From positions 1 through 11,866 of the forward strand of contig JAVCCT010000171.1 in NCBI GenBank assembly GCA_030765325.1: 11,866 nucleotides of DNA. Reading direction: 5' to 3'. The first letter of the stretch is position 1, and every line of letters starts with the position of its first letter. Shown here one piece after another: positions 1 through 6,520 of this stretch. This stretch comes from Candidatus Stygibacter frigidus (lineage in GTDB: Bacteria; Cloacimonadota; Cloacimonadia; Cloacimonadales; TCS61). The position numbers and the translations under genes are program-made. The notes under the pieces were generated by a model. It searched no databases and had not been told where the DNA came from. It was given only the letters and a program-made list of their open reading frames with translations.

Positions 1-3000
1 AAACACGACCTGGGCATTATCACTGGCAGTCGATCGGATTACACCGTCATCAACAATAATGGTAATATTTTCACTGCCATACCAATCTGCTGCTGCAGAA
101 AATGTAATATCCATATCATCTATTTCAGCGTTGATTTCTATATTTCCACTGACTGCTAATACCAGTTCATCATTATCAAAATCCAGAATATAATTACTCA
201 TATCAACTGTTAAAGAAGCATCTTCATTTACGTAAAATGAATTAGGAAGATTTATAATCGGGGGATCATTAACCGGATTCACAATTATCAAAATGGTATC
301 AGATACGGTAAATTCTCCATCACTGAGATTAAAGGTAACTTCTTCAGTACCATAATAATTTAATATCCCAGATATCAAAGCATTATATCCCTGGATATTG
401 ATATTCAAATTTGGACTCCCACTTCCTAAGGAGAAATTTAACTGGCTGTTATCTATATCTGTGCAATAATTATAAAAACTATAAAAAATTGAGTCATCTT
501 CCTGAAGACTTATCTCTTCTGGTAAATTAATTACTGGCGGGTCATTCACGGGTTCAATTATAATAGATATCACATCACTGATAGTTTCACCAGTATCCAG
601 ACTTAAGACTGTTACAGTAAGATATTCACTGCCAGACCAATCAGGGGAACCGGTGAATTCGATGATCTGATCATTAATTTCTGTGGAGATATTAGTTAAA
701 TCACTTAGCTCGATCTCTATTGAATAGTTAAAATTATTTGTCAGATAGCTTGCCAGATCAAGCGATTCTGTTTCATCTTCATTAATAGTGATCTCAGCAG
801 GTAGATTAATTTCGAAATTACTGCCATTCTCAGTTACAAATACAGTCAGGATATCCTCTGCTTCAAATTCACCGTCAGAAACCCAGAAATTCAGCTCTTC
901 CATACCCTGCCAGTCAATAGCCGCAGATAAAGTCACAATCAAATCGTACACATCTACAATGATATTTTCATTACCACTGTAACCTATCATCAAATCAGGG
1001 TTGTCTATATCACTGCAATACAAGTTGAAATCAACCTCCTGATTACTACCTGATGCAAAAGTTATACTCTCTGGCAGATCTAACTGAGGTGGATCATTTA
1101 CAGGGTTGATCATTACATTTACATTCTGCTCCACTTCACTTCGAGACTGCTGATCACTTGCTGTAAATGTTACTGTCTCTTGACCACTCCAGTTCTCTGG
1201 TGCAGAAATCGATACTTCACTACCAAATATTTCGATAATTATTATATCACTTTCCGCACTATATGTAAGTTGATCTCCATCTACATCACCACTGTAATCT
1301 CTGAGATCCAATACATAATTCTCATCTTCATTTATTTCTATATCTCCTGGTATTGCCAGCCACGGATCATCATTAACAGGATTTACTACTATATTCACAT
1401 TAATCGTGATAGTGTTTTCCCCATCATCAGCCCATAATTCCAATTGGCAATCACCATTCCAGTTCTCATTTGGCATTAATATCAAAGTATCACCAATCGT
1501 AACAACTTCAAGGAATTCTGAATATCCACCAAACTCAAGTTCTTCACTATCAATATCAAGCCAGGATCCAGCTAAACTTGCCTGATACGCACTATCCTCA
1601 TCAAATTCAATATTATTAACCCCAATGTATTCAGGAGCATCATTTACTGCTGCCACGATTATATTCATTGCATCAAACACTGTGGCAATTCCATCAGATA
1701 TTTGAAAATTTATCTGTTCATTACCATACCAATCAGGAGATGAAGATAGAAGAAGGTCTCCATTTTCATTCTGCTGAATAATGATCTGCTCATTGTCACT
1801 CCAGGTTACTATCAGACTATCTCCATCAGGATCACTTGCATATTGCTGCCAGTTAAAGACGAGTTCAGAGTCTTCAGCAAATGATATTTCAGCAGGTAGA
1901 TCAAATTCTGGTATCTGATTGTTATCTATCACCTCTACAGAGATATTATCACTTACTATAACTGATCCATCATATACATTGATCTGCAAATCATAATTTC
2001 CCGGCACAGCATTAGCACAATCAATCTCCAGTATCATATCATTGACCATAGTTACAAGAAATTCACTTTCTGCTGTTATATAAAGACTGTCGCCATCAAT
2101 GTCACTTATATAATCATTCAGATCAAGCTGACTGATCTCACCCTGATCTATTTCCAGAGTTTCTGGCAGATTCATTACTGGCAGATCATTTACCCCTATA
2201 ATAGTGACAGAGATATTGCCATTAGCTGATTCACCTTCACTATCAGTAACCGTCAATTCCAGCTCAGTATCCCCAAACCAGTTTTCAGCAGGAGTTATTT
2301 TATAACTGAGGTTATTTAGTAAAGTATTGGCAGCTAATTGCAGGAAATTAGGCGGATATCCCACGATTCCACCAGGGATTGTGGTGACCTGAAGATCCAT
2401 CCCATAAACCAGGTTTTCACTCACGTCCAATATCCTGAAATACATCGGTTCAGACTCAGCTGTATAAACGTTAAAAGTAGTGAAATTAGATGCTCCCCAT
2501 CTATAGCCTATCCCACGGCATTCATTTCCTACAAATGCACCAATTACATCATCACTTGCTATTACAGCCCCATTAATGGAAACATTGCCATAGATCAGCA
2601 TAGTTTGCGAGTATTCCACGGGTTCCCAGTTAATCTCTGACTCCTCTATTTCCAGATATTGGTTAACTTCCCAGGTAACTGTGAGTTCATCATTTTCTGC
2701 ATCTGAGATCATATTGGCAAGATCAAGTATATATTCACTATCTTCATCCCAAACAAGCTCTGAAGGCAATTCTAATTGCGGTGCATCATTCACTGAAATA
2801 AATTCTACTACCAACTCATCCGTTGCACTCAAACCACCAGGATCACTCACTTCAAATTCCAATTCCTCAGTTCCAAACCAGTTTGCATCTGCTGATATAT
2901 TCACCTGATAACCATTAATTACAACCTGGATATTTTCAAGATCATTTATTTGAGTTAAAGTTAATTCATCGCCATCATCATCATTTAGATATGCAGTAAA

Positions 3001-3672
3001 ATCTAAATTCAGAATTTCATCCTCGTAGGCATTTACGCTCGCTGGTAGATATATCTCAGGGGCATGATTACCTGCCAGCACAGTTACGATCACATTTTGC
3101 TGCACCGGATCATTTTCATGATCATATACACTAAAAGTTATTTCTTCTGTACCAGTCCAGAATTCTGCTACACTTAAAATCAAATCTCCTTCCAGATCAG
3201 CTTCATCGCAATTAAGCTCCAGGAATGTGGGATAACCCACTGAGCCTCCAGGATTGCTGGTTATCAAATCCCCGCATACCCATACCTGATTGGTTTCCGG
3301 GTCTTTTATCCTGATCTCCATATCTTCAATTGACGTTCCCTGCACGGTAGTATTTAAAAAACTCCTCCCATTATAAGATTGCAGGTCAGCAATATCTCTG
3401 CATTCATTACCAACAAAAACTCCTACTTCATAATCCAGAGGTACCGATTCTCCATTACGGTTAATATATCCATATAAATTTGTAAATGTCCCGAAATTAA
3501 CCGATTGCCAGGTGTTGTCAGTTATTTCAATATTTATATCTTCATTACCAGTCCAGCTAACTTCAAGATTATCCCCCTCTGCATCATAAATAAAATCTCT
3601 AATTGTAAATAAATAAGTTTCAATATTATCAAACTCAATTTCTGCTGGTAAATCAACAACTGGTGATTCATT
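1..3672 (-). repeat. Array of about eleven cadherin-like protein repeats
   Basis: The repeats are diverged at the DNA level but regular in the protein. Uninterrupted units are 89-93 residues long. The two longer units (134-334 and 428-627, 201 and 200 residues) each equal one normal unit plus an inserted module of about 100 residues. Conserved positions are ND(A/P)P-x-x-x-LP at the start, an ED pair about ten residues later, a (D)xDxD acidic loop, an aromatic NW(F/Y/S)G-x-E turn and a final VNP/VxxV strand that leads into the next ND. The unit resembles the tandem-95/VCBS-type cadherin-like families; the exact family was not tested. Repeat 9 (1085-1175) has lost the DxDGD loop, and repeats 4 and 8 lack the ED pair. 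Confidence 0.85.
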
Positions 3673-4071
3673 TGGCAATCCCCCACCACTAGCATTAAAC
3701 TCCAGAAAATTAGGAGGATATCCCAGATCATGTCCTGGGTAGCTCTGCACACTCTCTTCAACATCTAAAATAATATCTTCATTGGCATTCCATAACATGA
3801 ACGTGATCGTTTCTGGTTGCTCTCCCTGAATATTCAAGGAAACATATGAATTACCGTTATAAATAAATATATTACCGATACCTCTGCATTCTCCTTCACA
3901 AAATGCACCCAGAATATCTCCTGAAGAAGCTTCCTCATCATTTATCGTAACATGACAATAGGCTATTGTGCTATTTGTATAGACAACAATCTGCCAGCCC
4001 GGAATTCTTTCATCTCCCAAAAGTAATGATATCAATAAAATGAATATAACAAATATCAGCAATTTCCTCAC
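1..4071 (-). CDS. Large secreted cadherin-like repeat protein with three GAFVGxECRG modules (C-terminus outside window)
   Basis: A single minus-strand frame stays open from 4071 to base 1 (1357 codons) without a stop, so the gene is 3'-partial. The start is taken as GTG at 4071: the codon directly before it is an in-frame TAA, and a GGGGG ribosome-binding run lies six bases upstream. Residues 1-19 form a Sec signal (R2 K3, then a hydrophobic core to about residue 18). Residues 26-127 form a small module with the motif GAFCEGECRGIG. From residue 134 on there are about eleven cadherin-like/Ig-like repeats, starting near 134, 335, 428, 628, 717, 810, 900, 992, 1085, 1176 and 1268. Typical marks are NDxPxxxLP at the repeat start, an acidic DxDGDxL stretch that fits calcium binding, and NWxGxExxxFxVxD near the end. 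Two more modules lie inside repeats 1 and 3. Such proteins are usually surface or secreted adhesins or scaffolds. The exact role, and whether a C-terminal sorting domain follows, cannot be seen here. Confidence 0.9.
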   Translation of the reverse strand, partial: MRKLLIFVIFILLISLLLGDERIPGWQIVVYTNSTIAYCHVTINDEEASSGDILGAFCEGECRGIGNIFIYNGNSYVSLNIQGEQPETITFMLWNANEDIILDVEESVQSYPGHDLGYPPNFLEFNASGGGLPNESPVVDLPAEIEFDNIETYLFTIRDFIYDAEGDNLEVSWTGNEDINIEITDNTWQSVNFGTFTNLYGYINRNGESVPLDYEVGVFVGNECRDIADLQSYNGRSFLNTTVQGTSIEDMEIRIKDPETNQVWVCGDLITSNPGGSVGYPTFLELNCDEADLEGDLILSVAEFWTGTEEITFSVYDHENDPVQQNVIVTVLAGNHAPEIYLPASVNAYEDEILNLDFTAYLNDDDGDELTLTQINDLENIQVVINGYQVNISADANWFGTEELEFEVSDPGGLSATDELVVEFISVNDAPQLELPSELVWDEDSEYILDLANMISDAENDELTVTWEVNQYLEIEESEINWEPVEYSQTMLIYGNVSINGAVIASDDVIGAFVGNECRGIGYRWGASNFTTFNVYTAESEPMYFRILDVSENLVYGMDLQVTTIPGGIVGYPPNFLQLAANTLLNNLSYKITPAENWFGDTELELTVTDSEGESANGNISVTIIGVNDLPVMNLPETLEIDQGEISQLDLNDYISDIDGDSLYITAESEFLVTMVNDMILEIDCANAVPGNYDLQINVYDGSVIVSDNISVEVIDNNQIPEFDLPAEISFAEDSELVFNWQQYASDPDGDSLIVTWSDNEQIIIQQNENGDLLLSSSPDWYGNEQINFQISDGIATVFDAMNIIVAAVNDAPEYIGVNNIEFDEDSAYQASLAGSWLDIDSEELEFGGYSEFLEVVTIGDTLILMPNENWNGDCQLELWADDGENTITINVNIVVNPVNDDPWLAIPGDIEINEDENYVLDLRDYSGDVDGDQLTYSAESDIIIIEIFGSEVSISAPENWSGQETVTFTASDQQSRSEVEQNVNVMINPVNDPPQLDLPESITFASGSNQEVDFNLYCSDIDNPDLMIGYSGNENIIVDVYDLIVTLSAAIDWQGMEELNFWVSDGEFEAEDILTVFVTENGSNFEINLPAEITINEDETESLDLASYLTNNFNYSIEIELSDLTNISTEINDQIIEFTGSPDWSGSEYLTVTVLSLDTGETISDVISIIIEPVNDPPVINLPEEISLQEDDSIFYSFYNYCTDIDNSQLNFSLGSGSPNLNINIQGYNALISGILNYYGTEEVTFNLSDGEFTVSDTILIIVNPVNDPPIINLPNSFYVNEDASLTVDMSNYILDFDNDELVLAVSGNIEINAEIDDMDITFSAAADWYGSENITIIVDDGVIRSTASDNAQVVF
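2326..3996 (-). repeat. Three copies of a ~100-residue GAFVGxECRG module
   Basis: Copies lie at residues 26-127 (3691-3996), 188-288 (3208-3510) and 482-582 (2326-2628) of the large secreted protein. All begin with W(Q/E)xV, continue through a glycine/asparagine strand to (I/V)G(A/V)F(V/C)xxECR(G/D)I, and end with a proline-glycine segment and GYPxFLEL or a close variant (GYPPNFLEF, GYPTFLEL, GYPPNFLQL). The first copy stands alone after the signal peptide; the other two are embedded within cadherin-like repeats. I do not know a named family for this module. One cysteine in the ECR motif is kept in all three copies. Confidence 0.8.
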
Positions 4072-4110
4072 TTACTACCCCCATTAATATTCTATATTAC
4101 TTCAACCCGA

Positions 4111-4139
4111 TATATCATAAGTAATCAACATCAAGTCAA
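4111..4139 (-). promoter_or_regulatory. Candidate promoter of the large secreted protein gene
   Basis: On the minus strand TTGACT (4139-4134) is followed after 17 bases by GATATA (4116-4111). An alternative -10, TATGAT, sits 14 bases away (4119-4114). The transcript would start near 4104 and leave a short leader of about 30 bases before GTG. The -35 box is good but the -10 is weak, and promoter consensus in this lineage is unknown. Confidence 0.35.
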
Positions 4140-4377
4140 GACTTTTTATAATCATTTTTCTTTAGAGTTAATGAGGGAGCTCAATTTTCACCCAAAAAAA
4201 TCTGTTTAAATACCCTCAAAACCCTGACAATAGTTGATTCATTGTTAAATTGAATACAATTCTATAGACTCAAACTCGAAGGCGACTGTTCAACCTAAGT
4301 AATTGATATAATTGCAATTTTCCATTTTTTTTGCATAAAAGTGCACATACCCATCGTATTTGACAATTATCGTGAAA

Positions 4378-4410
4378 TTGACAGATTCCCTGAAGGGGAA
4401 TAACTATAAT
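4378..4410 (+). promoter_or_regulatory. Candidate long-spacer promoter with a dyad between the boxes
   Basis: A perfect TTGACA (4378-4383) and a perfect TATAAT (4405-4410) are 21 bases apart. The inverted repeat ATTCCC-TGAAG-GGGAAT (4385-4401) fills the spacer. A second TTGACA lies 18 bases upstream (4360-4365). Long spacers carrying a dyad are typical of MerR-type activated promoters, although those usually have 19-20 bases. No MerR gene is in the window. Confidence 0.3.
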
Positions 4411-4440
4411 AGCCTCGGGTTGTTGTATTTCAACTTCCTG

Positions 4441-4455
4441 GGGTAAAATTTACCC
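4441..4455. repeat. Perfect 15-base palindrome GGGTAAA-A-TTTACCC
   Basis: Seven-base arms pair perfectly around a single A at 4448. No T-run follows on either strand, so it is not a typical terminator. It may be a protein-binding site or part of a structured leader. Confidence 0.6.
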
Positions 4456-4481
4456 ACCAAAACTTTCCCTACCCCAAACAC

Positions 4482-4492
4482 CGGCGCTGCCG
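4482..4492. repeat. Small GC-rich hairpin CGGC-GCT-GCCG
   Basis: Four-base arms enclose a three-base loop, and CAC (4479-4481) can pair with GTG (4495-4497) after a two-base bulge. It stands out as a GC-rich patch in an AT-rich spacer. There is no U-tract, so it is not a standard terminator. Confidence 0.4.
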
Positions 4493-4516
4493 TTGTGAAT
4501 CCCTTTCTAGGATAAA

Positions 4517-4533
4517 TCAATTATAATAATTGA
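4517..4533. promoter_or_regulatory. Perfect 17-base AT-rich palindrome, candidate operator
   Basis: TCAATTAT-A-ATAATTGA has eight-base arms that match perfectly around A4525. It lies about 26 bases upstream of the -35 box of the best operon promoter. Size and AT-richness fit the binding sites of dimeric winged-helix regulators such as the ArsR-type protein encoded next to it. Binding is inferred. Confidence 0.4.
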
Positions 4534-4558
4534 ACAGCCTCAACTCGAAGAAACAAAT

Positions 4559-4586
4559 TTTACCAATAAAGTTCTTGACTTATAAT
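4559..4586 (+). promoter_or_regulatory. Candidate main promoter of the phosphate operon
   Basis: TTTACC (4559-4564) and a perfect TATAAT (4581-4586) are 16 bases apart, which places the start near 4593 and gives a leader of about 38 bases before the ArsR-type gene. A palindrome immediately follows the -10 box and would cover the start site. TTGACT at 4575-4580 also resembles a -35 box but has no good -10 at the right distance. Confidence 0.45.
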
Positions 4587-4599
4587 CTGATAATATCAG
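4587..4599. promoter_or_regulatory. Palindrome CTGATA-A-TATCAG at the predicted start site, candidate operator
   Basis: Six-base arms pair perfectly around A4593, directly downstream of the TATAAT box. This is a classical place for repressor binding. Since the first gene of the operon is an ArsR-type regulator, autorepression is a reasonable inference. Confidence 0.45.
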
Positions 4600-4617
4600 C
4601 TATGTCTAAGATGACAG

Positions 4618-4625
4618 AAAGGAGG
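4618..4625 (+). promoter_or_regulatory. Ribosome-binding site AAAGGAGG deciding the regulator start
   Basis: This strong Shine-Dalgarno sequence is two bases from ATG 4628 but five bases from ATG 4631. The second ATG is therefore the better start of the ArsR-type gene. Confidence 0.7.
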
Positions 4626-4630
4626 ATATG

Positions 4631-4996
4631 ATGCTCGATGAATTCGTGATTTCGAAGCTTTCAAAACTTTTTGACGTGGTCTCTAACCCCGTTAGAATTA
4701 AAATAATCTATACCCTCGCCGAGGAAGAAAGTCTTTCCGTAACAGAAATTTCCCAAAAGATCGATGTCCCTCAAAATACGCTTTCTGCACATTTAAAAAT
4801 ACTCTTCGAAGGGGCATATTTGCAAAAAGAGCAAAAATGGCGCAAAGTGTATTATTCCATCCGAGAGCCTAAATTGAAAGAAATATTGGAATTAGGCACC
4901 CAGATATTGTATAATAAATGGGAAGGCAACTGGGAAAAGATAGCAGAAGCAAGAAATAAAATAAAGCAGACTATAAATATCCAAGGAGATGAATAA
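4631..4996 (+). CDS. ArsR-type winged-helix transcriptional regulator
   Basis: This 121-residue protein has the length and layout of the ArsR/SmtB family. The opening DxxSNPVRIKIIYTL helix is the family's usual first DNA-binding helix. It is followed by SVTEISQKIDVPQNTLSAHL, the helix-turn-helix, and by a wing at about KEQKWRKVYYSI. The C-terminal helix (EILELGTQILYNKWEG...) would make the dimer. The protein contains no cysteine at all, so it lacks the ELCVCD-type metal site of arsenic and cadmium sensors, and its signal is unknown. ATG 4628 is an in-frame alternative, but spacing to the strong ribosome-binding site favours 4631. The stop overlaps the next start (TAATG), so the two genes are translationally coupled. 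As first gene of a phosphate operon next to palindromes, it is probably the local repressor. The family is clear; target and ligand are inferred. Confidence 0.88.
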   Translation: MLDEFVISKLSKLFDVVSNPVRIKIIYTLAEEESLSVTEISQKIDVPQNTLSAHLKILFEGAYLQKEQKWRKVYYSIREPKLKEILELGTQILYNKWEGNWEKIAEARNKIKQTINIQGDE

Positions 4997-5586
4997 TGGA
5001 AAAGATAATCCCAAGATGGGAATGGCGAACCTTTGGTGATAATCTCAGCAAAGTAGCAGAAGTTATCAGACAATCCGGGGAATCATTTGATCGCGAAAGT
5101 GAAGAATTATATATATTATCAACCAGAAGTAATGACAATACCAAAATCAGAGCAGAGCTGATGGACATCAAAACCCCTATCCGGATCAATAAAGAGAACT
5201 TACTTGAACAGTGGACAGTTTTGGCAAAATCAGCTTTCCCAATCCATATCAATGATCTGGCACTTGTCTATAAAGCCTTTGGTTTGCAATTACCCTATTT
5301 GAACCAGGATGAATACAGTTACACCGAATATCTTCAAGAACTGATCGGCAAGAATCCTGATCTGAGGATAGTGAATGTAAAAAAGAACCGTCATGGTTAC
5401 AAGATAGACGGAGCAATTGTGGAAATAGCTGAGGTGCAATTTGATGATATAACTCAGCAGACGATAGCAGTAGAACATGCTGATCCTGAGCTGGTATTGC
5501 AAACAGTGCAAAAACTGGGATTAATAAAATATGAAAATATCAATTATATTAAAGCAATGAAAAGAGTTTTTGGGATCAAATATTAA
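4996..5586 (+). CDS. CYTH-like protein, possible triphosphate-binding enzyme
   Basis: This 196-residue soluble protein shares one base with the regulator's stop and has AAGGAG (4983-4988) seven bases before its ATG. The N-terminus contains WEWRTF (residues 8-13), which can be read as a variant of the ExExK start of CYTH domains. A strand KIRAELMDIK (50-59), then VKKNRHGYKI (128-137), VEIAEV (142-147) and TIAVEHADPELV (156-167) follow the family's alternating charged-strand pattern, including paired glutamates for metal binding and a late dpE helix. CYTH proteins hold triphosphates or polyphosphate in a tunnel and include inorganic triphosphatases and class IV adenylate cyclases. The next gene being an exopolyphosphatase supports a role in polyphosphate or triphosphate metabolism. 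The match is distant and the ExExK motif is not canonical, so this could also be an unrelated beta-rich protein. Confidence 0.55.
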   Translation: MEKIIPRWEWRTFGDNLSKVAEVIRQSGESFDRESEELYILSTRSNDNTKIRAELMDIKTPIRINKENLLEQWTVLAKSAFPIHINDLALVYKAFGLQLPYLNQDEYSYTEYLQELIGKNPDLRIVNVKKNRHGYKIDGAIVEIAEVQFDDITQQTIAVEHADPELVLQTVQKLGLIKYENINYIKAMKRVFGIKY

Positions 5587-5603
5587 GTGAAGCAGGAGGC
5601 TTA

Positions 5604-6509
5604 ATGGCAAACTATGCAATATTAGATATCGGAACAAACTCGATAAAGTTCATGTTGTTTTCCTATGATAAAGGCAAAACTGAGATACTGATAGACATGA
5701 ATAATATTTCGCGATTAGGTGAAGGGCTCTATAAAACAGGGCAGATATCACCTGAATCTATGGATAGAAATATTGCTGTACTGGATGAATTTATGACCCA
5801 GGCACGTGATTATAAAGTAGAAGAGATCATCGCTGTGGGAACAATGTGCCTGCGAACAGCCAAAAACAGCAGGGAATTTCTTGATCGGGCAAAAAAGGAG
5901 CTTAATCTGGAAATAAAAGTGATCCCCGGTGAAGAAGAAGCTCGTCTCTCCTATCTGGCAGTATTATCCACCCTTGGCAAAACAGATAAGAATGTGGTAG
6001 TTTTTGATACCGGTGGTGGTAGTACAGAATTTATCTTTGGCAGTGGTCTGGAATTTCAAAATAAGATCAGTCTGAATCTGGGTGCAGTATCACCAACAGA
6101 AGAATTTCTATCTGATCCACCTAAGAAAGAAGAAGTTGACCGCATGCTGAATTTTATGCATAAATTCTTTGTAAAGGAGATCAATGGCGAAAAGGTTGAT
6201 CATCTGGTTGGTATTGGAGGGACAGTCACCAGTATGGGTGCAGTGATGCATAAAATGACGAAATATGATCCAGATGTGATCCAGGGTTCCACTATCACTC
6301 TGCAGGAAGTAAATCGGCAGCTTGAAATGTATAAGTCAAAGAGCGTGGAAGACAGGAAGGCAATCGCTGGATTGCAGCCCAAACGCGCAGATGTGATCCT
6401 GGCAGGTGCAGGTATAATGAAGACGATAATGGAAATCCTAAAAATAGAGAGTCTCACCATCAGTGATCGTGGATTAAGACACGGACTGATGTTTGACAGG
6501 TTTCACTAA
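5604..6509 (+). CDS. ppx: Ppx/GppA family exopolyphosphatase (short form)
   Basis: The 301-residue product carries the ASKHA-type phosphate-binding landmarks of the Ppx/GppA family. They are DIGTNSIKF (8-16), the GEEEAR stretch with the catalytic glutamate (109-114), DTGGGSTE (135-142), GIGGT (203-207) and SDRGLRHG (287-294). The family removes terminal phosphate from polyphosphate or hydrolyses pppGpp. Length equals the minimal two-lobed form; the extra C-terminal HD-like domain of long enzymes such as E. coli Ppx is absent. The loop usually written ATSAxRxAxN reads GTMCLRTAKN here, a modest change. AGGAGG precedes ATG at 5604, and the gap from the previous gene is 17 bases. Its place between a CYTH-like protein and phosphate importers favours polyphosphate breakdown over a stringent-response role, but substrate cannot be told from sequence. 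Confidence 0.92.
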   Translation: MANYAILDIGTNSIKFMLFSYDKGKTEILIDMNNISRLGEGLYKTGQISPESMDRNIAVLDEFMTQARDYKVEEIIAVGTMCLRTAKNSREFLDRAKKELNLEIKVIPGEEEARLSYLAVLSTLGKTDKNVVVFDTGGGSTEFIFGSGLEFQNKISLNLGAVSPTEEFLSDPPKKEEVDRMLNFMHKFFVKEINGEKVDHLVGIGGTVTSMGAVMHKMTKYDPDVIQGSTITLQEVNRQLEMYKSKSVEDRKAIAGLQPKRADVILAGAGIMKTIMEILKIESLTISDRGLRHGLMFDRFH

Positions 6510-6520
6510 AAGGAGGTAAT

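Larger units (their letters stand above)
4072..4630. other. Divergent intergenic region without a supported gene
   Basis: These 559 bases separate the minus-strand surface-protein gene from the plus-strand phosphate operon. All frames are broken by frequent stops. The longest open stretch is a start-less 59-codon minus frame at 4273-4449, which I do not call a gene. The region holds candidate promoters on both strands, three perfect palindromes with a single A at the centre (4441-4455, 4517-4533, 4587-4599), a small GC-rich hairpin and a pair of short repeats 250-270 bases apart. No tRNA or recognised riboswitch was seen. Confidence 0.7.

Noticed and set aside
788..2908. Plus-strand open frames of 64-100 codons at 788-982, 1180-1437, 2338-2640 and 2681-2908
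   Set aside because: They lie opposite the continuous minus-strand repeat protein, are serine- or isoleucine-rich antisense readings, and lack ribosome-binding sites and family motifs.
3534..3764. Minus-strand frame of 76 codons
   Set aside because: It is a different frame of the same strand within the large repeat gene, whose own frame continues through it with clear domain motifs.
1..4071. Regular repeats suggesting a CRISPR or DNA satellite array
   Set aside because: The periodicity is at the protein level only; the DNA units are about 270-280 bases long and strongly diverged.
4385..4401. Hairpin ATTCCC/GGGAAT as a transcription terminator
   Set aside because: No T-run follows on either strand, and both flanking genes diverge from this region, so a terminator would have no obvious role.
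4273..4449. Minus-strand open stretch of 59 codons in the intergenic region
   Set aside because: It has no ATG or GTG start in frame and no ribosome-binding site, and I recognise no family in it. It could be a decayed fragment, but nothing supports a gene.
4852..5511. Minus-strand frames opposite the regulator and CYTH-like genes
   Set aside because: They conflict with two well-supported, coupled plus-strand genes and have no motifs of their own.
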